A DNA stretch of 64,000 nt from Mucilaginibacter ginsenosidivorax (GCF_007971525.1 NZ_CP042437.1:3038001-3102000); one strand, 5' to 3'; shown: positions 1-10,800, counted from the first letter of the stretch. Numbers and translations are program-made. Notes: generated by a model not told the origin, from the sequence alone.

Positions 1-661
1 TGCGCGAATGTAAGTTTATCCACTTTATCCCATCTTCGGAGCCCTGTAATATCCATGTTTTGGGATCCCGATCGGGCGAATCATTACCGCTTATCAAAGT
101 GTACGCTCCTGCAAGGGCAGGAGTTTTAAGCTCATACTTCATCACCAGGTCGCCGGAAAAACCCGATTGAAAAAACTTTGAATTCGGATCACCGTCAACC
201 ACTTTTAAAGACCCCTCGTTTGCATTGGGGCCGCCGCCGTTATCGCGCGAAACAGTTAAAGTACCGCCAATAGTGGCAAAATAGCTCTCGCCAACCTTTG
301 TTCTGTCAAAATTAGGATCGGCTACATTCAATATTATTTCCCGGCTCGATGAAAGCCCCTGCGAGTTTCTGGATGTTAGTACTACGTGGTATATGCCCTC
401 AAATGCATATTTGTGTATTGGCGACTTTTCGACAGAAGTACTGTCATCGCCAAACTGCCACAATAACTCTTTATAATTGGTTGACGTGTTGGTAAACTGA
501 TATTTCAAAAAATCAACGCTATCTGCCTTCGCCGCCGTAAAACTTGTTAATGGCACAGGTTCGTCAATTACGGTAGTATCTGCCGGTTTATCCTTTTTAC
601 ATCCTACCGACATCATTACAATGAGTATAAGTGCTGATATTATGCTAAATAACTTTTTCAT
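1..661 (-). CDS. PKD plus discoidin-like lipoprotein (3' end outside window)
   Basis: The open frame reads from an ATG at 661 down to the window edge without a stop, so the C-terminus is missing. The N-terminus is a lipoprotein signal with Cys21 in an SVGC lipobox, followed by KKDK. Residues ~35-110 look like a PKD domain (WQFGDDSTS, then HKYAFEGIYHVVL). From ~115 a discoidin/F5-8 type C-like module begins (GGTLTVSRDNGGGP, then DGDPNSKFF and WILQGSEDG). The same module occurs in the lipoprotein at 12122-13231. It is probably a surface lipoprotein that binds polymer for the upstream SusCD systems; that role is inference. It is the last visible gene of the long minus-strand operon, 30 bp after its neighbour. 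Confidence 0.8.
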   Translation of the reverse strand, partial: MKKLFSIISALILIVMMSVGCKKDKPADTTVIDEPVPLTSFTAAKADSVDFLKYQFTNTSTNYKELLWQFGDDSTSVEKSPIHKYAFEGIYHVVLTSRNSQGLSSSREIILNVADPNFDRTKVGESYFATIGGTLTVSRDNGGGPNANEGSLKVVDGDPNSKFFQSGFSGDLVMKYELKTPALAGAYTLISGNDSPDRDPKTWILQGSEDGIKWINLHSR

Positions 662-691
662 TTGCCTTTTTTTATTAATCGTTATAAATGA

Positions 692-2119
692 TTACTGCGC
701 CGGAAATAATTGGCTTTTGGGTACAATCCGCCTTCCGTTGATGCCTGCCGATGGTACTTCATATTCAAGCCTCGCCTGTTGACCGCCAACATTTTCACGA
801 TGGTCTGCTTCTATCTTATATCGCTTTCCGCGTTCGAGGGTTATCTTGGCAAATCTGCTTGGAAGATCCCATTGGGTGGTAAAATCGTCGATAATAGCTT
901 TGCCATCGATAAACAACCTGGCACCATCATCCCAGCGTGTTTGATAAAATATATACTCGCCGCGAACCGGGGCCAAAAACTCGCCGGTCCATCTTGATGA
1001 ATAGTTATCGTTGCTGACAATGTTTGAGGGTAACCAATCGCCTCCAAAATCAATCGTTTCGTCTATCCTTACCAGCGATGGCGCCCTGCCGTCAAAATCA
1101 AGTTGCTGGTTGTTTGAAAAATATTCGGCTTTCAGGCCGGTGCCATTACCTGTTATGTATGAATTGTTGTCGAGATTAACCGTAGGCTCTACCAAAACAA
1201 TTATTTTGCTGCTTGTTGGGTGTAAAATATGCCTTGTTGGTGCACTTAAACTTATTGCAAATGCAAATTTTTTGTTTGCAACAATATTGGCATCAAAAAC
1301 CGGCCATCCTATCTGTAAACGTATTTGGGCCGTATTTGAATTGGAGTTTACCCGGATTAAGGTATCTATTGTAAAATTGGCCGGGCTTAAGTTGATGGTA
1401 TTAGCCGGTAATACTTTGCTGCTCACAAGCTTATTAATGGTATCCGTATTTAGCTTTACGTGCACGTTAAATGCAGTACCTGCCTGACCAGACAGGTTGA
1501 CAATTAATGGTATTGTAATGCCGGCAGGAGAGGTGGTGTAATTTTTTTTGTAATCAACGCTCATTATAGTGCCGCCATTTACAATTGACAGGTAATGGAT
1601 ATCTTTTTCGGCTATCAGCTGTTTGGTATTAAGCACAACCATAATATTCGATTTGGACGCTTTAATCACATTGCCTTTTCCGGGGTCGGTAAGTTTAAAA
1701 GCAAAAGCTACGTCTTTACCATAATTAGCCTCAAGTGTTGTAAGCCTTACTGTTGCAACTCCTGTTGCGGTTTCTGCACCGTAGGATACATTAATCACAC
1801 TTGGATAATCAATAGCTCCGTTAGGTAGTACTACTGTATTTTTTAAAGTACCATTGGCTATTAATTGATTAATAGTATCACTATTAAGAGTGATACCTAC
1901 CTGGAACGCTTTAGTTGCAGCCGCAGACAGCGATATTTTAAACGGGACTTTTACCGTTTCGTTATCCTTTGTTACTGCCGCAACAACAACACCATCGCCA
2001 GAAATACTTACGGCATTATTTTTAAGTAAACCTACGTCGTCAAGGTTATTATGCTTACAAGAAACAGTTACAAGGGTTATCCCAAGCAGTATGCTGTATA
2101 TATAATTTTTCATCATCAA
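692..2119 (-). CDS. DUF1735 repeat plus PA14 domain surface lipoprotein
   Basis: This 475-residue protein has a lipoprotein signal (Cys21 in TVSC; the start could be any of three consecutive Met codons). Two BT_3987/DUF1735-like beta domains follow, at ~35-165 and ~175-310. Each carries the phrase LN(S/T)DTIN, which suggests internal duplication. The C-terminal part (~325-470) is a PA14 domain: GTGLKAEYFSN, then the RGEYIFYQTRWDDGARLFIDG core. PA14 domains bind carbohydrate in many exported proteins, and DUF1735 proteins usually accompany SusCD pairs as surface glycan-binding proteins. I infer a substrate-binding accessory role. It lies 21 bp downstream of the phosphatase-fold gene in the same operon. 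Confidence 0.85.
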   Translation of the reverse strand: MMMKNYIYSILLGITLVTVSCKHNNLDDVGLLKNNAVSISGDGVVVAAVTKDNETVKVPFKISLSAAATKAFQVGITLNSDTINQLIANGTLKNTVVLPNGAIDYPSVINVSYGAETATGVATVRLTTLEANYGKDVAFAFKLTDPGKGNVIKASKSNIMVVLNTKQLIAEKDIHYLSIVNGGTIMSVDYKKNYTTSPAGITIPLIVNLSGQAGTAFNVHVKLNTDTINKLVSSKVLPANTINLSPANFTIDTLIRVNSNSNTAQIRLQIGWPVFDANIVANKKFAFAISLSAPTRHILHPTSSKIIVLVEPTVNLDNNSYITGNGTGLKAEYFSNNQQLDFDGRAPSLVRIDETIDFGGDWLPSNIVSNDNYSSRWTGEFLAPVRGEYIFYQTRWDDGARLFIDGKAIIDDFTTQWDLPSRFAKITLERGKRYKIEADHRENVGGQQARLEYEVPSAGINGRRIVPKSQLFPAQ

Positions 2120-2140
2120 TTAATTTATTGTGTATTAATC

Positions 2141-3844
2141 TTACTGATCTAGCCAAACTCTGCCATCAAGGCCCCAGCTTTGCCTGTTAGGAATCCTGAA
2201 CCAGTTTATTATTTGTGCCGGTATATCTGTTGTTTGCGGCACAAATACTGCAAGTGCTTCGGCCGGCGGAGGGCATATCAGATCGTTAAAATCTTCCCAC
2301 TTATAATCTCCCTTTAACTGAAAATCACGGGCCTGCGGGCCAACATCTTTCAGTTTATCGCCCTGCCCGTCGGTTCCCGGCCAGTAGGCTGCAAGAAAAC
2401 TGTAATAAGGGTGCGCTTCTGAAATAGACGTTTCGCAGGCGTAATTACCAATTACCGCATCCGGTACATCCACTTTAAAAAACCTGATATCGCTTACATA
2501 TACATCTGGTGTGCCATGCCCGTTGCCGTTTAAAAAACCCAACTTCAATGGGTTATTGTTATCAAGGCTTCCCGATCCTGTAATTTCCATTTCGTTATTA
2601 AAATTACCATCGGTATAAGTTCTGATAAAGCGTTTGCCGGCACGGATCTCGCATTTGACAGATAGGTTATGCCATCTCCCTTTCTGCAAATCAGCTCCCC
2701 TGCATTGCCTGTAATCGCCATCTTTTGTGCCCCTCATTTCAAAATACCAGTAGGCATCTTCCAGGTAAATAACCCAGCCTACACTTGGGTGCCCGCTTGA
2801 CCACTCGTGTCTTTTACCCAATATGCTTGGCCAAAAAAACTTATCCTCGTTTTTTTTAACCTTAAGCTCAATTGTAAATTTGGTAGTATCGCCAAGATTA
2901 AACACATCTGCCGTATCAATTTCTGCCCTTACCGATTCGCCGTACAACCTCACCGTTTTACCTAAATAACGGTTTCCGGTAAATGGTTTTCCTATTACGC
3001 GTTGCTTGTACCTTGAACTATAATAGATAGTAAAAGTATTGGCGGCTGTATTGCTAAAAACCGTGTTGTCGTTTTGATTTGCCGGTATGGCAAACTTACC
3101 ACCGCCGCTTGATGCTATAACTACCAGCCACTCCTCGTTCTGATAATTCTTCCGTTTTTTTAATGCATCCATTATAGCACCTACATAGCCATCAAACTTT
3201 TCAATAGCGGCTTTATATTGGGGTGCCGAGTTATCATAACCGTATTTGGCGCCGGCCTCGTCTATATCATTAAAATGCCCCAAAATCAAGCTTGCAGTAT
3301 CGGTATTGATATTGTTTACAACAGCCGTTTTAATTTGCTCATCTGTATCAAACAGCTCGCTTACAGCGGTACCTGTGGTAAAATTATTTTTAAAAATTGC
3401 CGAAGATGAAAAGGCTACCATTTTGGCGGTAGGTTTTTCGTCCTTTATTCTTTGAAGCACCACCGGGTAGTTTGCCAAATTTGCTCCGGTTAAATTATCG
3501 TTTAAAACCAGGTGCTTTTCTTTTTTTACCCCGGTTAACATGTTGGCCCAGTTACTAACATCCCTGGTTGAATCAGGATCGCTTAATGCTACCCAGCTGT
3601 AAATGGAATTTGGCAGTAAGGCTTTAATATTTGGCACATTAGCGCTGTTTACAGATGTGCCTCTTGCCCCATCAACAATCAAATACAATACTTTGCGTTG
3701 GCCGTATGATACGCTGGTGGTATCGCTATAATTTTTGTCAGGCAACGCCTTTAAAAAATCTTTATTACAGGATATTACCGCAATGGCCAGTATGGAACAC
3801 ATTATTCCAAACACTATTCCCTGGTATTTTTTCTTCTGCCCCAT
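2141..3844 (-). CDS. DUF4983-type lipoprotein: degenerate alkaline-phosphatase fold plus LamG-like domain
   Basis: The 567-residue product has a lipoprotein signal with Cys26 (VISC). Residues ~50-300 follow the alkaline phosphatase/nucleotide pyrophosphatase fold: strand with metal-ligand Asp58 (YLIVDGARG), then the NMLTGVKKEKH stretch that normally follows the nucleophile. Asp95 sits where the nucleophilic Ser/Thr is expected, the usual GH of the DxxGH motif reads GA (DEAGAKYG, 195-202), and the usual SDHG motif reads SSGGG (245-249). It therefore looks catalytically inactive, although the whole family may be like this. Residues ~315-470 resemble a LamG/concanavalin-type sandwich, followed by a C-terminal DUF4983-like segment. 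It is probably a binding protein; alternatively it uses a non-canonical site. Confidence 0.75.
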   Translation of the reverse strand: MGQKKKYQGIVFGIMCSILAIAVISCNKDFLKALPDKNYSDTTSVSYGQRKVLYLIVDGARGTSVNSANVPNIKALLPNSIYSWVALSDPDSTRDVSNWANMLTGVKKEKHLVLNDNLTGANLANYPVVLQRIKDEKPTAKMVAFSSSAIFKNNFTTGTAVSELFDTDEQIKTAVVNNINTDTASLILGHFNDIDEAGAKYGYDNSAPQYKAAIEKFDGYVGAIMDALKKRKNYQNEEWLVVIASSGGGKFAIPANQNDNTVFSNTAANTFTIYYSSRYKQRVIGKPFTGNRYLGKTVRLYGESVRAEIDTADVFNLGDTTKFTIELKVKKNEDKFFWPSILGKRHEWSSGHPSVGWVIYLEDAYWYFEMRGTKDGDYRQCRGADLQKGRWHNLSVKCEIRAGKRFIRTYTDGNFNNEMEITGSGSLDNNNPLKLGFLNGNGHGTPDVYVSDIRFFKVDVPDAVIGNYACETSISEAHPYYSFLAAYWPGTDGQGDKLKDVGPQARDFQLKGDYKWEDFNDLICPPPAEALAVFVPQTTDIPAQIINWFRIPNRQSWGLDGRVWLDQ

Positions 3845-3873
3845 CTTTTTATAGTTATAATTTCTTTTTTAAT

Positions 3874-5496
3874 TTATTCAATGGTTACCCGTATAATGTT
3901 ATTTACCGGCTGGTTATCAAACCTGTCGAACCCGCCTATCAGGTATAGCGCCCTCTTTCCATCGGCCGATTTTGTTTCAATTATATCTGACAGGCCACCC
4001 GAAAACGGACCGGTAGTGTTATAATTACCGGCAAGGTCGCCTTTGGAGTCAAGTACCATAAATCCGTTGCGTGTTACCTTGTTGTATTTTTTAAACCCGC
4101 CGCTAACTACTATTAAGCCGTCATCAAGCTGCCTTGCAAAGGCCGGGTAGCCGCCCTCAAATATTTTTGGCGCAAATGAATCATCAAGGCTGCCGTCCTG
4201 GTTTAGTAATGCCATACTTATTACAGGCTTACCATTATAAGTTCTGAACACCCCTGTAATGAGGTATTTTTTTGTAACAGTGTTATAGGTTAATGATGAG
4301 ATACTGTTATCGGCCCCTAAACCCGCCTTAAATGTGTTATCGATACCACCATCGGCATTTAACCTTACAAGGCGCCCTGCCGGGGTTTGGTCAAACGTGG
4401 TAAAGCTTCCAAAAACCACAAGCTTCTCTGCCAGTGCGGCATCTGTGTGCATATATGAATCTATAGGGCCGTTTGCTGCCGGCAGGCCTTTATTAGCGGC
4501 AATATTAAAACGAAACGTTTTATCTAATGAGCCATCCAGGTTAAAGCGCAGCACCTGCCTTATCTCGGTGCTATCTACAATAACCGTATCTTTTGTAAAA
4601 TCGTGGTTAGGCTTTTTATAGGTGCGGTGTACATAGTACCTGAAGTTTCCGGTTGCCAGTATTTTATTTTGATGGTTGTACACCCTGTTTATAAACTCGT
4701 TTGTACCGCCATTAAATTTTGGAAAATACTTGGTGGTGTCCCTTGAGGTATCTTTTTGGGTAGGCCTGCGGTACACTTTTATACCTATTGTATCAACGCT
4801 ACCGTCAACTCCCAAACTGGTTATGTTGCTAATATTATCTGTGCGTTGGCTGTAGCCGCTAAAGCCGCCCGCAATAATAAACTTCGAGTTTATCTGCATA
4901 ACCCTGGCTAAGGCACCGTTAGCTGCTTTACCAGTCCTGAAGGTACGGTCAAACTCGCCATCGGATGATGTTCTTACAATCCGGTTAAGCGGCGTAATGA
5001 TACCCTTGTTATCGTAATTGGTAAACCGGCCTATTACCAGGTTTCTGCCATCGGCCAATGGGAATATCTGGCTCACGAAGTTGTTTGCACCCAAAGTAGC
5101 CCGGAAGGAAGGATCGACATTGATAAGTCCGTTAACCTTAAATAGCGGCCCTAACACCAGCTGATCATCTATAGCAATAGAAGTAATACCGCTGCTACCA
5201 AACGGCGGAACTTTTACTTTAATGCCTGCCGCAGTAACCTCGGTAATTTGCCCTTCCTCGCCATTAAACATAAATTTCAGTTTATCCTTATAAGGCAGCA
5301 ACCCGGTTGCTTTAAAGGTAATTTCGGACCCTACCGCACCTGATGTAGGGCTTGGTAACGCATCGCGGCTAAGAGAAACGCCCAATGGCGGCTTGCCATC
5401 ACCATAAGGAGCTTCAAAGGTATCCTTAGTTTTTTTGCAGCTTTGTATAACTAAGGCTGCCATGGCAAATATTATTATGTATCTGATTTTTTTCAT
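3874..5496 (-). CDS. DUF5008/IPT-like plus delta-60 repeat lipoprotein
   Basis: This is a 540-residue lipoprotein with Cys20 (IQSC) and a KKTKD tail. Residues ~40-125 form an IPT/TIG-like beta domain (PTSGAVGSEITFKATGLLPYKDKLKF), the part I recognise as DUF5008. From ~135 to the end there are several delta-60-type propeller repeats, marked by recurring phrases such as LNADGGIDNTFKAG, LNQDGSLDDSFAP and RTSSDGEFDRTFRTG, each followed by GxFxxYN. A propeller on an outer-membrane lipoprotein fits binding or adhesion rather than catalysis, and no enzymatic motif is visible. It is 29 bp from the phosphatase-fold gene and 39 bp from the fasciclin gene. Confidence 0.82.
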   Translation of the reverse strand: MKKIRYIIIFAMAALVIQSCKKTKDTFEAPYGDGKPPLGVSLSRDALPSPTSGAVGSEITFKATGLLPYKDKLKFMFNGEEGQITEVTAAGIKVKVPPFGSSGITSIAIDDQLVLGPLFKVNGLINVDPSFRATLGANNFVSQIFPLADGRNLVIGRFTNYDNKGIITPLNRIVRTSSDGEFDRTFRTGKAANGALARVMQINSKFIIAGGFSGYSQRTDNISNITSLGVDGSVDTIGIKVYRRPTQKDTSRDTTKYFPKFNGGTNEFINRVYNHQNKILATGNFRYYVHRTYKKPNHDFTKDTVIVDSTEIRQVLRFNLDGSLDKTFRFNIAANKGLPAANGPIDSYMHTDAALAEKLVVFGSFTTFDQTPAGRLVRLNADGGIDNTFKAGLGADNSISSLTYNTVTKKYLITGVFRTYNGKPVISMALLNQDGSLDDSFAPKIFEGGYPAFARQLDDGLIVVSGGFKKYNKVTRNGFMVLDSKGDLAGNYNTTGPFSGGLSDIIETKSADGKRALYLIGGFDRFDNQPVNNIIRVTIE

Positions 5497-5535
5497 ATGT
5501 CAATTAGTTATTGATCAAACATCAACGCAAATATT

Positions 5536-6258
5536 TTAGTTGGATGAATGAAGCCCTGTATTATAAACATCAGTGAAGAAATCGTTTCTATCGAATCCAA
5601 AGTATGCTCCGTTATACTGTAACGTGTGCACTACTCCATTTTTTGGTTTAATATCTGATGACGATATATATGTTCGGAAAACCGCGTTTTCGGCATTGTT
5701 TATATCAAGCACATAGCTAATGATGAGGCTGCGCGGCCCTATATATCTTACCTTGTTTGCATCGCCGTAAATAACCCCGATGTTGCATACATCGCCACTG
5801 TATGAATAATACAATGCGCCGGGATATTGATTTTGAAGATCCAGGTCAATCTGCGGGTAATCTTTAAGCCTGTTGATACCTTTAAACATGTAGCGCTGCA
5901 GGTATTTACGCCATATTAACGAATCGATATCTGCTAACCTTTTTACGGTGTCGCGCCCTACATCAAACAGAAACTGGTTTAATGAGCCCGAAGTTTTTGC
6001 ATTGCCGATGGTTCTTTTTATAACATCGTCATCAGGGGCAAAAAAGGTAAAATCAGTTTGGTGAAAAGTATTCTCAAGCCCTGCCAACTTCACAATTTGC
6101 GCTATGGTATCAAACGGAACAGCCTTTGCCTGTAAATATTGAAGCATGTCTCCGGGATAATCTGCATTAGCTTTCCCACCATCCCTGTAGTATTCATCCC
6201 GTTTACACCCGGTAAGTACCAATAATAAACCAGCACAAACAATAATTATATTTCTCAT
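5536..6258 (-). CDS. Fasciclin-domain lipoprotein
   Basis: The product is a lipoprotein (LTGC lipobox, Cys18 from the Met chosen here; an ATG 12 bp upstream would add MITI). One FAS1/fasciclin domain covers most of the mature chain: the segment running from LQYLQAKAVPFDTIAQIVK through TFFAPDDDVIKR to the H-box-like end (KNGVVHTLQYN). FAS1 domains mediate cell adhesion and polymer binding in bacteria and eukaryotes. It lies 18 bp after the SusD gene in the same transcription unit. A second fasciclin lipoprotein follows the other SusCD pair of the operon, so each pair has its own FAS1 partner. A cell-surface location is inferred from the context. Confidence 0.88.
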   Translation of the reverse strand: MRNIIIVCAGLLLVLTGCKRDEYYRDGGKANADYPGDMLQYLQAKAVPFDTIAQIVKLAGLENTFHQTDFTFFAPDDDVIKRTIGNAKTSGSLNQFLFDVGRDTVKRLADIDSLIWRKYLQRYMFKGINRLKDYPQIDLDLQNQYPGALYYSYSGDVCNIGVIYGDANKVRYIGPRSLIISYVLDINNAENAVFRTYISSSDIKPKNGVVHTLQYNGAYFGFDRNDFFTDVYNTGLHSSN

Positions 6259-6288
6259 AATTGTTATCATTATTCTTTTAACTATGTT

Positions 6289-7812
6289 TTAATTACCACC
6301 GTTTACCCAATAGGCATTTAGTGTCATGAAAGGATTATTGGTTAATGCATCGCTGCTGATAGGCCATGTCCAGGCGCCCCTGTTAAATTTATCTAAGGTT
6401 AATACATTGTATGACCACTCGCTGCTAAGTATCCTGCGGGTGCGTACCAGGTCGAAATAATGATGACCTTCGCCCATCAGTTCGCGTGATCTTTCTAAAA
6501 AGATAAAGTCCTTCAGGTCCTGGCCGCCTGAACCTGAATATTGCGAAGCTTCGGCCCTGTCTCTGACCTTGTTAACCAGCGCTATAGCTTCATTATCCTG
6601 GCCCAGTTCGGCCATTGCTTCGGCACATAGCAAAATTTCGCCGGCGTACCTAAAAATCATAAAAGTATTATCGGGGTTACTATCTTCTTCGCCGGTTGCA
6701 AATGCGTTCTGAGCGAATTTTAACATCATAAATTTTCCATTATCGGCATATATGTCTTCATTAAACCATATGGTAGCCCGTTTATCTGCAGTTCCGGGAT
6801 ATAGTTTTTGCATATATTCTCCGCGGAAATAAGCAAAGCTTATCCTGTGTGTATACTCCGGTCGCTTATAGGGATAATGCAAAAACATATCTCCGATGGG
6901 TGCTATGTTTGAGTTTGCATCGCCATAGTTAACGCTGCGATAAAATTCAAACAGGCTTTCGTCCGATCGTCCTTTAATAACCGTGGCCCATTCTGCAATT
7001 GGCAATAACCTGTATGCGTTGCTTTTAATAAGCTCCTGGCCCAGATCAACAGTTTCCTGGTAATACTTATTGGCATTGGTCTTATCAAAACCGGCGTTCC
7101 ACATATTCATATTCATCATCAGCGCTATGATGCTGCCCCTGCTTGCCCGTACTCCTTTTAGGGCAGGGTCCGAATAAGTCCAGGGCATGTTGTCTTTATA
7201 TGTTTTCAGGTCGGCAATACATTTATTTAAAACCGAAACCATGTTTTCACGGGGTAACGAAGTTGAATGAAAAGCATCGGTATAATAAGGCACATCGCCA
7301 TAAAGCCGAACCATAAAGAAATAAGCCAGCGACCGTATAAAAGCCGCTTCGCCTTTAAATTGATTTTTCTCGGCGGCGGATACTCCGGGTATGCCTTCAT
7401 CCAGTTTCGATATCAGGATATTGGCGCCCTGCACAACCTGGTAATAACCCGTCCAGTTGGTAATCTTATAAAAATTGTAAAAGTTCCATGGCGGGTTGCC
7501 GTTGATAAGGCCCAGCAAATCGTTTCTGCCCAATACTTCAACATACTCGCGGGCCGGGCCCAGATCTGATTGTGCTTCGTGCATTACCTCGCCAGAGCGG
7601 TATTCGCCGGTAGCGCCTATGAAATGAGTTTCGTTGATCTTCCCAAAAAACAGCCGCGAAAGATCATATATATTGGCAACAACATCCTCTTTTGAGCGGT
7701 AAAAGTTGTTACCCGTTAACTTATCAATAGGTTGAATGTTTAAAAACTTTTTACAGGCAGGTAAACAGAAACTTCCTGTAATTACTAAAATGTATAAAAT
7801 ACTTTTTTTCAT
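6289..7812 (-). CDS. SusD/RagB family nutrient-uptake lipoprotein
   Basis: This is a 507-residue SusD homologue. It has a lipoprotein signal (Cys20, LPAC), the N-terminal KFLNIQPIDKLT phrase, TPR-like helices (SLAYFFMVRLYGDVPYY) and the family's C-terminal end (RSRELMGEGHHYFDLVRTRRIL, then WPI and LNAYWVNGGN). SusD proteins are the surface lids of SusC channels and bind the substrate before TonB-driven import. The gene lies 11 bp downstream of its SusC partner and is the second SusD of the operon. The substrate cannot be deduced, since no catabolic enzyme is encoded nearby. Confidence 0.95.
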   Translation of the reverse strand: MKKSILYILVITGSFCLPACKKFLNIQPIDKLTGNNFYRSKEDVVANIYDLSRLFFGKINETHFIGATGEYRSGEVMHEAQSDLGPAREYVEVLGRNDLLGLINGNPPWNFYNFYKITNWTGYYQVVQGANILISKLDEGIPGVSAAEKNQFKGEAAFIRSLAYFFMVRLYGDVPYYTDAFHSTSLPRENMVSVLNKCIADLKTYKDNMPWTYSDPALKGVRASRGSIIALMMNMNMWNAGFDKTNANKYYQETVDLGQELIKSNAYRLLPIAEWATVIKGRSDESLFEFYRSVNYGDANSNIAPIGDMFLHYPYKRPEYTHRISFAYFRGEYMQKLYPGTADKRATIWFNEDIYADNGKFMMLKFAQNAFATGEEDSNPDNTFMIFRYAGEILLCAEAMAELGQDNEAIALVNKVRDRAEASQYSGSGGQDLKDFIFLERSRELMGEGHHYFDLVRTRRILSSEWSYNVLTLDKFNRGAWTWPISSDALTNNPFMTLNAYWVNGGN

Positions 7813-7823
7813 GATTCTAAGTT

Positions 7824-10800
7824 TTATTTACTTGTGTTGAGTTCTAAGTTTAAACCAATATTATAGGTACGCGGCACTGGGTATCCGCTGGAAATATCCC
7901 GCCCCAGCGTTGTTACGTTCTCGGGGTTTGGCCCCTTATAGCTCGAAAACGTAGTAAGGTTATTGGTTGAGAAATATACCCTTAGGTTGTTAAAACCAAT
8001 TTTGCGGATAAGCTTGCGATCAAACGAGTACGACAGCGTTACGTTATTTATTTTAAAATACGATCCATCCTCTGCCCATAATGTTTGATCGGGCCTTAAA
8101 GGCTGTATCTGGTTATAGGTAGAAAACGAGTAAGGATTTGGGTAAACCGTATGGTCGCCCGGCTTCCTCCAGATATCCATATTACTTAATGGCACAACAG
8201 CCAATAAATCATAAGGATTGCGGGATATGGCCAAACGATCGGCCAATGCATTATTCAGAACAGTTCTTTTGGCGGTAAATGTTGCGTAAATGTTAAGGCC
8301 AAAGTTTTTGTAGATGATGTTTGTAGATATACCACCGGTTACCAAAGGCTGCGAATTGCCGGTTATTTCATAATCTCTGTCGTCCAATATATAATCGCCG
8401 TTAACATCTTTAAAAATAGGGTCGCCTGCTTTAAACGGCACCCCGTTCGACGAATATTTTTTCCCGGTTGCGGGGTTTACCGGTACATCGGCATCAGTTG
8501 CATATACACCCTGGTTGATGTGCAAATAGTTCGACAGCGTGTTTTGGCCTACCCTGAAAACAATGTGCTGTAAATAAGGGCTGTTATCAAACTTAATGTA
8601 CTGACCATTATACTCGGCAGGGAGCTTTAGTAAAATATCGCGGTTGATGGCACCATTCATCGAGATACTCCAGTTAAAGTCTTTTGAAATTACCGGCCTT
8701 ACTGTAAGCGTTAACTCATAACCATAATCGGCAATTGCTACATCATTGCTCACCCGGCGGTTAAAACCGGTGGTGTTTGATAAAAACCTGTCGAACAATA
8801 AATTATCAACCTTTTTATAATAGGTATCAAAATTTAAATCAACCCGGCTTTGAAACAACCCGATATCAAATCCTAAATTGTATTGTGTGGTAGTAGTTGG
8901 TTTTAATGTAGGATTGGGTACAAAATCATAATTTATACCAATGGTTGGATTGTTGTTAAAGTTGCCATTCAGGTTATAGATACCGTAAATACTTTGCAAG
9001 CTGCCTGTAGGCACAATATTTTGGCCCCAGGTTAACCTTATACCTCCATAAGTAAGCCATGGCAGATCTTTAAACCAGTTTTCTTTACTGTAATTCCATT
9101 TTAAGCCCACTGATGGGTTTTTGGAGTAGGGATTCTCTAACCCGTTTGATGACGTGCCATCTAACCGGTATGAAAGCTCAACCACGTATTTGCGCTGAAA
9201 ATCATAACTCACCGCACCGGCAAATGACGCAATGGTGGCATTTTTGTAATTGGAAAGTACCCCCCCCCCACGCGAGTAATATGAATCGTAACCTACCGGC
9301 CCCTGGAGCTGATCATTAGGCGTGCGCTCTTGCCTGATGATGCCACTTTGGCCGCCCTGCTTATATATTTCATTAAATAAGTTAACAAATATATTATGGT
9401 TGCTGCCCAATGTTTTAGCATAAGTAATGGCGTTACGGTTGTACAAGGTGTAGTTTCGGCCCTCAAAATCATATACCTGTGCAAATTGCGAATTGGCCGC
9501 AGCCGGCGTAAATGTCGATTCGGCATCAGAGGTATAATCATAACTGATGCTGGATGATAAAGCAAGCCCGGGAATAAACTCGTACCGGCCGTCTACGTTG
9601 GCCCTTATATTTCTTGAGCTGTTGCTGTTCAGTGTTTTCAACGCCGATGTAACACCATCTGACGACAGGTAGAATGATGGCGGCGGCAATAAAGTTGATG
9701 CCTGGCCATTTGACGCAACACCTTGTTGCAACAGCCCCAGGCCATCGCCTTTAGCTTGGCTGCCTACCGAACCGAATAAGGAACCGAAAAACCTAAACTT
9801 GTCGTTTGGTTTAAACTCCATGTTCATGTTTAGGTTATACCTGTCAAATCCGGTGTTTTTTATTACCCCTTTTTCTGAGTAGTAGCCAACGTTTGCTTTG
9901 TAGTTGAATTTCTGATCGCCGCCATCTAAAGCCAGGTTATGGCTTTGGTTATAGGTAGTTGCGTAAAATATAGACTGCCAGTTGGTTGAATTATTCCAAT
10001 AAGCGTTCAAACTATCGGCCAAAAAGCCTGTCAATCCTATTTTTCTTAACTCATCAACAGTTGTTGCATTTGATAATATTTGCTGAATTTTTGCGCGGCG
10101 CTCATCGTTACCTCCTAATGTTTCGCGCAGTTTTGGCGGCGCATTAACAAAAAAGTTAGTGGTATAACGCACCCTTGGCACCTTTGAATTGCCGCGTTTG
10201 GTGGTAATAATAATTACACCATAGGCGCCTCTTGAACCATAAAGAGAGGTTGCCTGGGCATCTTTCATGATCTGGATACTCTGGATATCTTCCACCGGAA
10301 TCAAGGACAACGGACTAACCCCGGGGCCCTGGGTTTGAAAACCAAACTCAGCTGCCTTATCGGCATCCAGCGGTACCCCATCAATAATGTACAGCGGAGA
10401 TGTTGGCTGTAAAAACGATTCGTTACCGCTGCCGCTAACACTAAGGGTTGACAAGCCACGCACCTGTACCGAGCCCCTAAAGCCCGGCGCGCCCGTATTG
10501 TTCTGAATGTTTAAACCGGCAACCTTGCCTTGCAGTAGCTGTTCAAAACTCGATACCGGGATATCGGCTATATCCTTATTGGTAATAATTGCCGAAGCAC
10601 CTGTGGTGGTTTCCTTATTACGGTTTTGATAACCTACAATAACTATTTCATTAAGCCCTTTTTTGTCTTCGCTTAATGTGATGATAACGTCTTTCTGACT
10701 TTCTTCAACCTTTAACTTTTGAGTAACAAACCCAATAAATGAGAATGAAACTACAGAGTTGACAGGCACGGTAATGGAAAATCTTCCGTTGGCATCAGTT

